Part shown: one piece after another, positions 1-11,168 of the stretch | Numbering within the stretch: position 1 is the stretch's first letter | How the letters are laid out: each line of letters opens with the position of its first letter | Assembly (NCBI GenBank): GCA_945859605.1 | Contig: OX243811.1 | Coordinates: 61,508,445 to 61,572,444, forward strand | Direction of reading: 5' to 3' | DNA length: 64,000 bases | Source: Lumbricus rubellus | Lineage: Eukaryota; Annelida; Clitellata; Crassiclitellata; Lumbricidae | Made by a program: the position numbers and the translations under genes | The notes under the pieces: model-generated | What the model was told of the DNA's origin: nothing | Databases searched by the model: none | Seen by the model: only the letters and a program-made list of their open reading frames with translations

Positions 1-189
1 TCATTATTAAAGTCTTAATGCTGTGCATAATAAATAAGTTATCTGACCTTGTTTGTGTACACGATATACAAAGGGTTTACATAATCATCTAGTTGCTATA
101 CAACAATTTTAATTATCTTGGTAAATATAGTTTAACAATGTTTCATTTTTAATAAATTTGCATTATTGAAGCCTTTCATAATTATATTA
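1..189. other. AT-rich flank, nothing recognised
   Basis: AT-rich sequence with no coding frame, repeat or terminal inverted repeat that I can recognise. Confidence 0.5.
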
Positions 190-1690
190 TACTAGCTGGG
201 ATACCCGGCGATGCCCGGGAATTTTATGTAAATGGCCGTGAAGCTGTGTCGACGGAATGGAAATAGCAACGGTTTGGGGTTTCACGCCCCACCATGGCCC
301 CTCCACTGGCTGGACCTGACGGCCCTCTGTCTACATGCAAAGTTTCATATCAATAGCTGCAAAACTGCAAAAAAGTCCCACCCTCCCCCCAAAAAACTCG
401 CCCCCTCTAAACAACGCCCTGCTCCACCCGGCCCCTGCGGGGCGAGGTGTGTTGGTTGGTGGCGAGGTGGTCCCGGTGACACCCTATTTAGCTGCAACTT
501 TTCAGGTGAATAGCTGTGAAACTATATGGCGATGGTAAAAACAATGTGAAAAATGGAGTTTTTGGCCCCCCATTCTTCCTCTGGTGGCAGAGATTCGCCA
601 ACTCGTTTTCTGGGAGGACCTGACGGTCCTCTGTCTAAATGCAAAATGTGACATCAATAGCTGAAAAAATTTGGCCCCCCCAAAACATTTCGCCCCCCTA
701 AACAACGCCCTGCCCGCCCGGCCCCTGCGGGGCGATCGAGGTGTGTGTTGGTTGGGGGGCAAGGTGGTCCCGGTGGCATCCTATCTAGCTGCAACGTTTC
801 AGGAGAATAGCTGCGAAACTATGGCGATGGTGCAAAAGTAGGAAAAATGGAGTTTTGGGGTCCCCCCCATTTTCCCCCTGGTGGTAGAGATTCGCCAACT
901 CGTTTTTTGGGAGAACCTGACGGTCCTCTGTCTAAATGCTAAATTTCACATCAATAGCTGAAAAATTCTGCCCCCCCTAAATATTTGGCCCCCCTTAAAC
1001 AACGCCCTGTCCCGCCCGGCCCCTGCGGGGCGAGCGAGGTGTGTGTTGGTTGGGGGAAAGGTGGTCCCGGTGGCATCCTATCTAGCTGCAACGTTTCAGG
1101 AGAATAGCTGCGAAACTATGGCGATGGTAAAAACAATGTGAAAAATGGAGTTTTGGGGTCCCCCCATTTTCTCCCTGGTGGTAGAGATTTGCCAACTCGT
1201 TTTTGGGAGGACCTGACGGTCCTCTGTCTAAATGCAAAATTTGACATCAATAGCTGAAAAAATTTCGCCCCCTAAAAATTTTGCCCCCCCCCTGAACAAC
1301 GCCCGGCCCCTGCGGGGCGAGCGAGGTTTGTGTTGGTTGGGGGCAAGGTGGTCCTGGTGGCATCCTATCTAGCTGCAACGTTCCAGGTGAATAGCTCGGA
1401 AAATATTGCGATGGTGTAAAAATAGAGGAAATGGAGTTTTTGGCCTCTCCCCATTTTTTCCCTGGTGGTAGAGATTTGCCAACTCGTTTCTGGGAGGACC
1501 TGACGGTCCTCTGTCTAAATGCAAAATTTTGAATCAATAGCTGCCCCCCAATTTTTTTTTACCCTCCCAAAATTCACCCCATCCTGGCCCCCATGATGTT
1601 ATAAACCCCTGCACTTGCTAAGTTTGATGGACCCCTGTCTAGGTGCAAAATTTCAGATCAATAGCTGCGAAACTGTGGGCGTGTATTCTG
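190..1690. repeat. Tandem array of a ~300-bp unit, about 4 full copies plus decayed edges
   Basis: The block CCTGACGGTCCTCTGTCTAA recurs near 618, 915, 1212 and 1499, and a diverged form (ggccctctgtctaca) lies near 314, giving a period of about 287-304 bp. Each unit also carries the GCCCGGCCCCTGCGGGGCGA block, the phrase GGTGGTCCCGGTGGCATCCT and a poly-C stretch of variable length. A last decayed copy lies near 1625. The array opens with AGCTGGGATACCCGGCGATG; a related block occurs alone near 36255, so the unit is probably a dispersed repeat that was locally amplified. Small ORFs inside it are low-complexity and not genes. Confidence 0.85.
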
Positions 1691-1770
1691 GACAAATATA
1701 TAAATAAATAAATATATAAACATATAAATAAATATACATCCTTTTTTATAGATATAGATGTACCGGGTAA

Positions 1771-2029
1771 TAGCATGTAAAGTGATCTGAAATTTATCAG
1801 TGTCCCACAAAAACCATATTAGGGAGAGCAACTTATTCATAGTCACTAACCTGAGATATCCAGATCTGTATGATTCAGAAGTTGGCAAGTAGACAACAAA
1901 TAGCATGTAAAGTGATCTGAAATTTATCAGTGTCCCACAAAAACCATATTAGGGAGAGCAACTTATTCATAGTCACTAACCTGAGATATCCAGATCTGTA
2001 TGATTCAGAAGTTGGCAAGTAGACAACCA
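1771..2029. repeat. Near-perfect 130-bp tandem duplication
   Basis: TAGCATGTAAAGTGATCTGA starts at 1771 and again at 1901, and the following ~125 bases match base for base by eye. The copies differ only at the end (agacaacaaa against agacaaccaaa). This suggests a recent duplication or an assembly duplication. Confidence 0.95.
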
Positions 2030-2405
2030 AAATTAACATTCCACGTGTTCAAAATTTCTTTTCACATTGTAATGATTTGTCTTCCCCATAAGTTAATCTT
2101 GGATTCCACCATTTGTTTGCTTCCTATTCTTCTGCATTTTCTCATGCTCTTTTCAATTAGTAAGCAAATAAGTAAGTACGTTCATTGTTAGCTAATTCCT
2201 AGCGGCACTTTGGTGTACACAGTACAGACATCTAATATATATATTGATGAGATCATTTTTCTGCTAGCCTTGTTTATTGGTTTATTGTTTTAACTTTATT
2301 TGGTGTGAGTATTGTGACTGTGATTTGCTTTCTGTGGATAATCATCACGTAAAACCTAAATCTAATCTGATCCAAGGACCTTTATTGTGCTGTTTTCACT
2401 ACTTC
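2030..2405. other. No feature recognised
   Basis: AT-rich non-repetitive sequence. I see no coding frame, terminal repeat or RNA gene. Confidence 0.4.
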
Positions 2406-2678
2406 TCAATTATTGATCGCCTCTTCTAGTGAAATGTTGTAGTCAGGACTCGTAAAACTATCCTGATCGACGGAAACATAGCCTACAAAGGCCCCACATA
2501 TCACTACAATGGCTATGTAGGCTACTAAAAGCGGCTGGAAAATCAATGCAGTTTGTCGTAAACGTGTTCTGGGCGGAACCATGAAGTGTAGCATTGGACA
2601 ATACGGACATCCTAGAAATAATTGGTTTCGGCGAGAGGATTGGCGACATTCCAGAAAAAATCCAGGAAAAGCAGACAT
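2406..2678 (-). CDS. Unrecognised 90-aa ORF with one predicted membrane segment; possible exon
   Basis: I do not recognise a family. The ORF starts with a true ATG (G at -3) and ends in TGA. Residues ~35-45 are basic (PPRTRLRQ). They are followed by a clean hydrophobic stretch, roughly residues 45-68 (LIFQPLLVAYIAIVVICGAF), and then by an acidic tail with an N-glycosylation-type NIS site. Basic-inside followed by hydrophobic and acidic-outside is a normal layout for a membrane anchor, and the sequence is not low-complexity, unlike most ORFs in this window. No neighbouring exon, convincing splice site or promoter was identified. It could be a single-pass peptide, an exon of a membrane protein, or chance. 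Confidence 0.25.
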   Translation of the reverse strand: MSAFPGFFLECRQSSRRNQLFLGCPYCPMLHFMVPPRTRLRQTALIFQPLLVAYIAIVVICGAFVGYVSVDQDSFTSPDYNISLEEAINN

Positions 2679-3098
2679 GTCTTCAACGAACGGTCGTAGG
2701 AAATATAAAGGAAGGGAACAGAAAAATGCACACCCGATGAGACAGGAAATTGAAAAAATGGACTTCCCGAGGGAAAAAGATAATTAATGCCAAAATGTTT
2801 CGACTGCCATTGTTTAATAAATGAATTCTTGACCGAGATCCGCAGCTTTCACGAATTAAGGCTAAGCCCTTATGAAGCATAATTAGTAGGCAGGCGATTA
2901 ATAATTTAGGCCTGAGCGTATTTTATAGGCGAAAATGTGTACCCTTAATAATAGTAGGCTATTTAGGCCCTATCTCTACAACGCCACTTTGCACTTTGGC
3001 AGTGCCAGTTCCAGGCCTGGCTAAAGGAGGAGGGCGCTTAAACGCGTCGAATGTCATCGTGACATAGCCTATGGGAATAATTAGATAATCTGTTTTGT
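2679..3098. other. No feature recognised
   Basis: Unassigned sequence with several AGGCCT motifs and no recognisable gene or repeat. Confidence 0.4.
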
Positions 3099-3238
3099 CG
3101 TGTGTGTGCGTGCGCGCGCGTGTGTGTGTGTGTGCAAAGGGGTGCAATAACAAGTGCATATTCATACACACATACATACATATATATATATACATACATA
3201 CATACATACATACATACATACACACATACATACATACA
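3099..3238. repeat. (TG/CG)n tract followed by (CATA)n microsatellite
   Basis: From ~3099 to 3135 purines and pyrimidines alternate (GT and GC steps). From ~3166 to 3238 is (ACAT)n with a short (TA)n core. It abuts the 3' tail of the LINE that follows. Confidence 0.9.
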
Positions 3239-4961
3239 TTCAATTCAATTCAATTCAATTTCAATTCACCTTATTGCAACCAGAAAACATGAAAACAACA
3301 AAAGTACAAAACATGCATGCATTGGCTACAAAGGGGGGCCCAAAAGGGATGGACATCCCGCTGGGAAGGGTCACCCAAGTAAAAAAGTCCCAAGAAAAAT
3401 TAATCAAGATAGCTTAAAAGAAAGAGACTAAAACAAATTAGGTGATGACAGATTGCAGAAAAGCTTATATTGTCAAGAGCATATAGAGAAACAAACTTAA
3501 CTAAGTACTTAACTAAAATCTTAACTACACATGGTCATGTGCACTTCAAGTAGCATTAGTGGAGGAGAGTAGAAGAACACGAAGTTTCTTTTTAAATACC
3601 TGCAGACTACTCGATTGACGAATGTCAATTGGTATTGTGTTCCATACTTTAGTGCCATAAGATTTAATAGTAAACCGCCTAGTATTAGATTGAGCTTTGA
3701 CAGGGCGAAAAGCAGATGAATTCCTAGTGAAATGCGAATGGATGTCAGAGGCGTGAGGGAGGTAACCTTGGAATACCGAAGGAAGGAGACCGTGTTCGAG
3801 TCGAAAAAAGAACTCGCTAATTTGGAGATCCTTTATCTGGTCAATTTTCAGGAGATGAAGTTCATTAAAGGAAGGGCCAGTGTGTTCCCGTTTACGAATA
3901 CCCGCAATTATACGAACAGCCCTCTTCTGTAAGATTACAAGTTTATGAAGCCTGGATTCGTATGTCAATGCCCAAACAAGGTTGCAATATGTGAGGTAGG
4001 GGTAGACAAGGGTATAATACAAATTCATTCTAATTGTCTTTGGCAAGATATAAGCAACGCGGGAAATAATACCAATATTTTTAGCAATTTTAGTTGCAAT
4101 TTGATTAATATGAACTTTCCAGGTCAAATGTTGATCTATATGCACACCTAAGAATTTTGTAGATTCAACTTGATTGATGGAAATATCATCAATAAGCAAA
4201 CAGAGATTGTCATTTGGCTTTATTTTCCGGTGGGATTTAAATAAAATAAAGTTGGTTTTATCTAAATTAAGGGTGAGTTTATTTGCATGGAACCAAACAG
4301 CTATGCTAGATAGTTCAACGTTCACAGTTTGAAACAACGTCTGCCATGAACCATTGGAGTAAAAAACGTTGGTGTCATCGGCAAATAGAATAAAAAACAT
4401 TGTTGGAGAGACATTGGCCAAGTCATTAATATAAAGCAGGAAAAGGAGTGGTCCGAGGTTGGAGCCTTGAGGAACTCCATATTTGATCAACCCTAGCTCA
4501 GAAAGGACACCATTACAGAGAACTCTTTGTGTACGGCTCTCAAAATAGCTGGCAAACCATCTGAGCTGAGTCCCCCTAATTCCATAGTTGTCTAATTTTT
4601 TAAGCAAAATATTATGGTCTACCGTATCAAACGCTTTAGCTAGATCAAAGAAGATTCCCACTGAGTATTCATTATTTTCAATAGCCTTTGAAATCATGTC
4701 CTGCATATTTAATAAGGCCATATAGGGGGAATGACCAGGTTGAAACCCATGCTGAGATGGATAAATGATGTTAGAGTTTTTAACATAGCCATAGAGTCGA
4801 TTATACATAAGTTTTTCATAGAACTTGGAGAAGTAAGGAAGAACGGAAATGGGTCTGTAATTGATTACATTGTCCTTATCGCCCTTTTTTAGTATTGGGA
4901 CCACTTTAGCTATTTTTATGCCTTGTGGAACAATCCCACTACTAAATGAACAATTTATTAT
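3239..4961 (-). mobile_element. 5'-truncated CR1/Jockey-like LINE, 3' end at 3239
   Basis: Read on the minus strand, the element starts directly against a (CATA)n array at 4962, carries the C-terminal part of a reverse transcriptase ORF, then a ~280-bp 3' UTR, and ends in GGTTGCAATAAGGTGAATTG followed by an (AATTG)-type pentamer tail at 3239-3267. 5' truncation with a short-repeat tail instead of poly(A) is typical of CR1/Jockey-group LINEs. Three other 3' ends of this or close families occur at 8751, 42158 and 46336. Confidence 0.85.
3546..4961 (-). CDS. LINE ORF2 fragment: reverse transcriptase, N-terminus missing
   Basis: This is the ~470-residue C-terminal part of a non-LTR retrotransposon ORF2, the enzyme that copies LINE RNA by target-primed reverse transcription. 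Counting from the open frame's beginning at 5000, visible motifs are YRPISVLP (~48-55), the palm motif FDLAKAFDTVDH (~118-129), GVPQGSNLGP (~175-184) and the catalytic FADD (~206-209). They are followed by the thumb and a conserved C-terminal region (PYLTYCNLVWA, then WNTIPIDIRQSS near the end). The endonuclease domain and the first RT motifs are lost by 5' truncation. The first ~13 residues of the open frame are translated (CATA)n and are not part of the element. No internal stop or frameshift is present, which suggests a fairly recent insertion. The copy cannot be autonomous. Confidence 0.9.
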   Translation of the reverse strand: MINCSFSSGIVPQGIKIAKVVPILKKGDKDNVINYRPISVLPYFSKFYEKLMYNRLYGYVKNSNIIYPSQHGFQPGHSPYMALLNMQDMISKAIENNEYSVGIFFDLAKAFDTVDHNILLKKLDNYGIRGTQLRWFASYFESRTQRVLCNGVLSELGLIKYGVPQGSNLGPLLFLLYINDLANVSPTMFFILFADDTNVFYSNGSWQTLFQTVNVELSSIAVWFHANKLTLNLDKTNFILFKSHRKIKPNDNLCLLIDDISINQVESTKFLGVHIDQHLTWKVHINQIATKIAKNIGIISRVAYILPKTIRMNLYYTLVYPYLTYCNLVWALTYESRLHKLVILQKRAVRIIAGIRKREHTGPSFNELHLLKIDQIKDLQISEFFFRLEHGLLPSVFQGYLPHASDIHSHFTRNSSAFRPVKAQSNTRRFTIKSYGTKVWNTIPIDIRQSSSLQVFKKKLRVLLLSSTNAT

Positions 4962-5030
4962 CATACATACATACATACATACAAACATACATATATACAT
5001 ACATACTTACATGCATACATACACGCAAAC
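4962..5030. repeat. (CATA)n microsatellite at LINE truncation point
   Basis: Imperfect CATA repeats begin exactly where LINE homology stops. They are followed to ~5110 by further TATG/TACA-rich sequence. Confidence 0.9.
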
Positions 5031-5110
5031 AGCGTGTATGTGTATATTTATACATATTGTCTGATGTATGTATACATGTATACATATATACATGTACAGT
5101 ATATACATTG

Positions 5111-5466
5111 TATATATTATATATCCATTGAGGACTATATCTTATTCTCTGCGCAGCCGTGAAGACTTGCAACAGTGAATCCATTGGGTGGGGGGGGGGG
5201 GAGGGAGTTGATGAAGTCTGCGTGTTGGCTGCTGCTACCTAACAATATCCATTCTTTCTCATCGTTGTCGACACCCACACATTATTCAACGCAGTGGTTT
5301 GCAGCTCACGTGACTAACCTATGTTCGACGTGCAAGTGATGGATGAGGACAAAAGAATACGCCCCCCCAGAAGCATGCATGGTGCTTATTAGCTACGCAA
5401 ATCCAACGAGTTCGTCTTCCAAGAAAGAGAGACATCATAGCATCGAGAGCACGCACACACACGCAC
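5111..5466. other. No gene recognised; poly-G run
   Basis: Unassigned sequence containing a G run near 5188. No repeat structure or coding signal was found. Confidence 0.4.
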
Positions 5467-5775
5467 AATGTATGTATGTATGTAGTCTATGTATGTATGT
5501 ATGTATGTATGTATGTATGTATGTATGTATGTATGTATGTATGTATGTATGTATGTATGTATGTATGTATGTATGTATGTATGTATGTATGTATGTATGT
5601 ATGTATGTATGTATGTAGGCCTATGTATGTAGGCCTATGTATGTAGGCCTATGTATGTATGTATGTATGTATGTAGGCCTATGTATGTAGGCCTATGTAT
5701 GTATGTATGTATGTATGTATGTATGTATGTATGTATGTATGTATGTATGTTTGTATGTATGTAGGCCTATGTATA
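5467..5775. repeat. ~300-bp (TATG)n array interrupted by TAGGCCTATG units
   Basis: Nearly pure TATG repeats run from 5467. From ~5616 onward the block TAGGCCTA replaces repeat units at several places (near 5617, 5630, 5645, 5675, 5688 and 5762), giving a compound array with a palindromic interruption. Confidence 0.95.
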
Positions 5776-6840
5776 TATATAAAACTATATATATATATTT
5801 ATTTATAGGCCTATATAAATATGTTTCAGACCTACCAGCTAACAAATTATAGAGAACAAGCCTAATTATTATGGAGGACTTGATGCCGCTGGAATATGTC
5901 CCTGAGAAATGATCTATCAATAAGCCCTAATTATAATTGTTCTTAACACCTTTACAGTCCTTACTCTATATTATAGGCTTAGCTCACATTTGAGTCATTG
6001 GGTTGGTTTTGAGTTTGCTCGGGCTCCCTTCTCGACTTTAGACCAAGCTCAAATGCTCAACCTGCAGGAATTTAGCTTGTATACAACGATTGCTTCTCAT
6101 AGACCTTGTAATATAGCCTACTCAATTGAAGTGGCGCTATAGAAACTCCTGCATGAGATACATTACAGGGCTGTTTAAAAAAAAATTAGAACAGCACAAT
6201 CCCTTCTGTCTCTTCTCATCCTCCATGGTAGATTACTTCGAATCGGAGGAAAATGGCCGTTTTCAATTAGTTTTAACTGCACAGAAGTGCTTCTACAACT
6301 TCAAAAATCCATTTAGAACTGCACACTTTGTGTACAACTGCACGTTAAAAAGCCCTGATACATTAGATTACCGGTACGGCGGCAGAGCGACCTTGGCTTG
6401 TAGCCTAAATGATGAACCACTGCTGTCAAGAATCCATTTGCCTATTCATGCGTGAAAGGCAATAATTGCCGAAGTCGTAGTTGTGCAATAAGAAAGGGGC
6501 AGTGAAAAGAAAATGCGTGGTAAACAGCTGGTCATTTAACGGGAAATGCCTATTATTTTCTGGTGAAGCAATGAGTCTTGTTTGAAAGACGGAGACCAGA
6601 TCATTGTCAGGATGTTGTCGAGACAGCCACCATAGCATTATAGCCTGCAATAAGCAGAGTCAAATCGAGAGACTGAACAGTTCACAGGTCATCTATAATA
6701 GATGTCTCTCTGCAATATTAAGGAAAAGACCAATCCTGTCTGCCTTGGTGGGGATTAGAATCCAGACCTTTCGCTTAGGCCTAATCGTCGCCTAACCTAA
6801 AATTATACGCTAGCTATTAGACTACCATGCACGCCTTGCA
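5776..6840. other. No feature recognised
   Basis: AT-rich near 5776-5830, otherwise non-repetitive. An open frame at 6126-6455 begins with TTG and has no recognisable motif. Part of it (CTGCACAGAAGTGCTTCTAC near 6278) also occurs near 32500, so it probably holds a dispersed repeat fragment. Confidence 0.4.
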
Positions 6841-6848
6841 CGGTGCAC

Positions 6849-7282
6849 CAGGGGCTTCTATCCCCCCTAAGCAGCCGGGCGCAATACATATTCTTCCCCC
6901 TTATTGTATTTGTACAAGTATTAACATTAAATCAAATCAGTATAATATGATTGTATCATTTATTAAAATAGTAGGCCATAAATAATATTATTATAATTAG
7001 GTAGGCCTAATAGTAAATTTTATCGTGGCGTATTAAAACAGTCATGTGATGAAATAATAGGTAGTAATACTACTATAACTAATAACTAATACAATGTTGA
7101 AAAATGTTTATGGGGGGAAGTAATTTCTGGGGAAACTTCTTCCTAGCGATGATTAGATTAAACGCTGCCTCCATGGCTGGCCTTTCCCCCCTATATCGAC
7201 GTGAGTTTTGGCTTTCTTTTGTTCCTCCTGTTTTTCACTGGGCGCAAGTCGCGCCCGCCTATACATGGGATAGAAGCCCCTG
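6849..7282. mobile_element. Non-autonomous hAT-type element, 434 bp
   Basis: The terminal inverted repeat is CAGGGGCTTCTATCCC on the left and its exact reverse complement on the right. It is flanked by an 8-bp duplication, CGGTGCAC, at 6841-6848 and 7283-7290. CAG...CTG ends with 8-bp duplications are the hAT signature. The AT-rich interior has no transposase frame, so the copy depends on a transposase made elsewhere. Confidence 0.93.
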
Positions 7283-7290
7283 CGGTGCAC

Positions 7291-8745
7291 ACCTCGATCA
7301 TAGACCGCTTGTTTAATTGACTGACGCTCAAGACGTCTTGCTCACTTTATTTTTATACGGCCTATAATTATTGTCCACTGTAGTTTAATTGCGAATTCTC
7401 ATGCAGCCCGAAGACAATCATGCCGAGCTACGTTTGATTCACTGACCCATTCGTCGGGTGTCAGATGAACAAAGCATCGGTCTGATGACAGACCGAAGCA
7501 CGACACGTCACGATTCAACAGTTGAACCGCCATATGCAAGAGAAGCAGACGACAAAATAACAGACGAGTACGCGCTTTCACCGGAAAGACCAATCATCCG
7601 GTTTCCACGTTCAAAGAAAGGAACACACAAGCACCACGCAGCTGCTCTCACTACTCTTTATTAATATTCATAAAAACCAAACGACCGGTCACGTGTGGTC
7701 TGCTGAGCCTGCGCGTCCATCCTTCCAACCATCCATTCATCCAATCATCCATCCAACCATCCGTCCGTCCGTCCATCCAGCCAGCCATGCATCAATCGCG
7801 CGTCTGCAATGGTCATCGCGCACGGTCTATGCCAGCGACCGGCGAGTCGGTGCGGGCGGTCTGCTGGTGCGGATTTAGGGTAGCGCTTGGACCCTTGCGG
7901 ACAGCGAACAGGTCCACTACTGAGCACTTAGTAACGAAGGCAATTCGGCGCTTCTTTTATCGACCATTGCTCGTAGGAAGGAACGAGAACAACCTCGAGA
8001 CGAGCGCGAGAATAGATACAACTGATTGTCAGCCGGAGACAACTAGCCGGCTGAATCTAGCCCACAACGCTTTGTTAGGCCAAGTGACTGTCTGACGACT
8101 TGTTTTTATTACAAAGATGATTTGCGCCGTCCTCCTATTTCAATAGACTTGGGACTAGCACTCACAGAGAACAACCAGTGGTAGTGGCGGAGCTAGGCCT
8201 AAACTCACAACTTGAAAAGACTATACAACTATACGCGGAGAACTTGCTGAACTCTCGTTTCGTAAAATTAATGACTGATTAAGCAGAACATTATTTTTGT
8301 CTGCGAATCGAAACTTCACTTATTTAAGAATAAAAAATGAACTAGCAAAATTCATTATTATACAGTCAAAGTCCCGATACGCTTACTTACTTTACTTATC
8401 ACTCGCGTCCGCAGGCGCCAAAATATTATAGTGCCTGTTGAAAATGCATTCATGTCGGGCTCGTGTTAGAAGAGACGAAAGTGACGAGATACTGACAGTT
8501 CGCAAAAGTACTTTTTCCCATTTTGCCATCTGTTTTGTACTACACCTCTTGGAATATGTGATAACATCGCCGGCTCCAGGATATAGAAAAGGTGAGCAGA
8601 GATATTTCACTGTCAAGTTTTACAGACTGTAAGCAGAGGAGCGCTGTTATAGCCTATCATGTCGTCTGCTTGATCTATTATCGTCCTTTTATCAGCATTG
8701 CTTAGGTAATTTGACTTATATTTTTATGCAGTTTGGCTGTTTTCT
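7291..8745. other. No gene recognised; (CCAT)n-like tract
   Basis: A degenerate CCAT/CCGT tract lies at ~7719-7790 (catccatccaaccatccgtc). The rest is non-repetitive, with scattered short ORFs that show no motif. Confidence 0.4.
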
Positions 8746-8750
8746 TTATT

Positions 8751-8876
8751 TCAATCAATCAATAAATCAATTCGCTTTATTGCAACCAGAAAACAAGATG
8801 ACAGCAAAAGTAGAAAATACACATGCATTGGCTACAAAGGGGGGCCCTGAGGAGGGTCACCCAAGTAAAAAAATTC
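8751..8876 (-). mobile_element. 3' stub of a CR1/Jockey-like LINE
   Basis: The block matches the LINE 3' UTR at 3270-3390. Both share CATGCATTGGCTACAAAGGG, GGGTCACCCAAGTAAAAAA and the terminal TTGCAACCAGAAAAC (plus-strand view). The tail here is (TCAA)n at 8751-8771 instead of the AATTG pentamer. It is an extremely 5'-truncated copy without coding sequence. Confidence 0.85.
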
Positions 8877-8879
8877 TCC

Positions 8880-9119
8880 ATTTCTATAACCTAGGTAAAG
8901 GTAGCAACACGAAAACCGTTCCATTCCGTAAACGCCATTCCGTTTCCGTGCTTTTCCGACATACATAGAAACTTTTACTAAATTGTAATTTCTGACCATT
9001 AAAATTAAATAAAAATAGTTGCACATCCTCTCAAAGTCCGTCTTTGTGTGACACCCTATGACTTTATCAACTTCAAAACTAAAACTCCAATGCTTATGTT
9101 ACCTGTATGGCAAATAGCC
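8880..9119. other. Short dispersed repeat fragment
   Basis: AGGTAAAGGTAGCAACACG near 8892 recurs in inverted orientation near 11610-11630, so both flanks of the following array carry related sequence. There is no coding signal. Confidence 0.4.
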
Positions 9120-11071
9120 CAAATATAGGCCATTGTCTTCATATGAATGTACTTAAGGCCTACACCACCCACTTCCACCTGTGTGTGTGTCTTAATAAAT
9201 CTCTTTGTGTTTCTCTCTTTCTCCCTCTCTCTTTGTTTATCGCTGAAATGTATCAAATACAAGCCATTGTCTTTGTATCAATAGAATTAAGGCCTGCCCA
9301 ACCCACTTTCACCTGTGTCTCTGTCTTAATTACTCTCTGTCTCTCTATATTTCTCTATGTCTTTCTGTCTATATCTCTATGTTTCTCTCTATCTATCACA
9401 CTGTCTGTCTCTGTTTGTGTGTGTCTGTGTGTGTGTGTGTGTTTCTGTCTCTCTTAGCTTATGTCTATACCCTTCTAACCAATTCCTCTACTATATTTAT
9501 TTATTTTAGTTCATATATATGCCAGAAACACGAGATCCGGAAAACAATTACAATGCTCAAATATTTTATTTCATATATATGCCAGAAACATGAGATCCGG
9601 AAAACAATTACAATGCTCACATGCATTGCAAATAGGCCTTAAATGGGTCAACTACAGGCCATTGTCTTCGTATCATTATACCAAAGGCCTGTCCCACCCA
9701 CTTTCACTTGTGTTTCTGTCTTATTTACTCTCTTTCTCCCTCTCTCTTTGTTTATAGCTGAAATGTATCAAATACAAGCCATTGTCTTTGTATCAATAGA
9801 ATTAAGGCCTGCCCAACCCACTTTCACCTGTGTCTCTGTCTTAATTACTCTCTGTCTCTCTATATTTCTCTATGTCTTTCTGTCTATATCTCTATGTTTC
9901 TCTCTATCTATCACACTGTCTGTCTCTGTTTGTGTGTGTCTGTGTGTGTGTGTGTTTCTGTCTCTCTTAGCTTATGTCTATACCCTTCTAACCAATTCCT
10001 CTACTATATTTATTTATTTTAGTTCATATATATGCCAGAAACACGAGATCCGGAAAACAATTACAATGCTCAAATATTTTATTTCATATATATGCCAGAA
10101 ACATGAGATCCGGAAAACAATTACAATGCTCACATGCATTGCAAATAGGCCTTAAATGGGTCAACTACAGGCCATTGTCTTCGTATCATTATACCAAAGG
10201 CCTGTCCCACCCACTTTCACTTGTATTTCTGTCTTATTTACTCTCTTGTCTCTCTATATTTCTCTCTGTCTTTCTGTCTATCTCTCTATGTTTCTCTCTA
10301 TCTATCACACTGTCTGTCTCTGTTTGTGTGTGTCTGTGTGTGTGTGTGTTTCTGTCTCTCTTAGCTTATGTCTATACCCTTCTAACCAATTCCTCTACTA
10401 TATTTATTTATTTTAGTTCATATATATGCCAGAAACACGAGATCCGGAAAACAATTACAATGCTCAAATATTTTATTTCATATATATGCCAGAAAGACAG
10501 AGAGAAATATAGAGAGACAAGAGAGTAAATAAGACAGAAACACAAGTGAAAGTGGGTGGGACAGGCCTTTGGTATAATGATACGAAGACAATGGCCTGTA
10601 GTTGACCCATTTAAGGCCTATTTGCAATGCATGTGAGCATTGTAATTGTTTTCCGGATCTCATGTTTCTGGCATATATATGAACTAAAATAAATAAATAT
10701 AGTAGAGGAATTGGTTAGAAGGGTATAGACATAAGCTAAGAGAGACAGAAACAAACACACACACAGACACACACAAACAGAGACAGACAGTGTGATAGAT
10801 AGAGAGAAATATAGAGAGATAGACAGAAAGACAGAGAGAAATATAGAGAGACAAGAGAGTAAATAAGACAGAGACACAAGTGAAAGTGGGTGGGACAGGC
10901 CTTTGGTATATTGATACGAAGACAATGGCCTGTAGTTGACCCATTTAAGGCCTATTTGCAATGCATGTGAGCATTGTAATTGTTTTCGGGATATCATCTT
11001 TCTGGCATATAAACGAAATAATTAAATCAATATAGTACAGGAATTGGTTAGAAACGTAGAGACATATGCTA

Positions 11072-11168
<97 letters not shown>

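Noticed and set aside
5343..5618. ORFs with MYVCMYVCM or HTYIHTYIHTYI repeats (also at 16383-17472, 27875-28137 and 49900-50741)
   Set aside because: They are translations of (TATG)n or (CATA)n microsatellites in several frames and strands.
9107..10997. Hydrophobic 'membrane protein' ORFs (LSIFLSVFLSISLCFSL)
   Set aside because: They come from the CTCTGTCT-rich part of the ~515-bp tandem repeat and recur in each unit and orientation.
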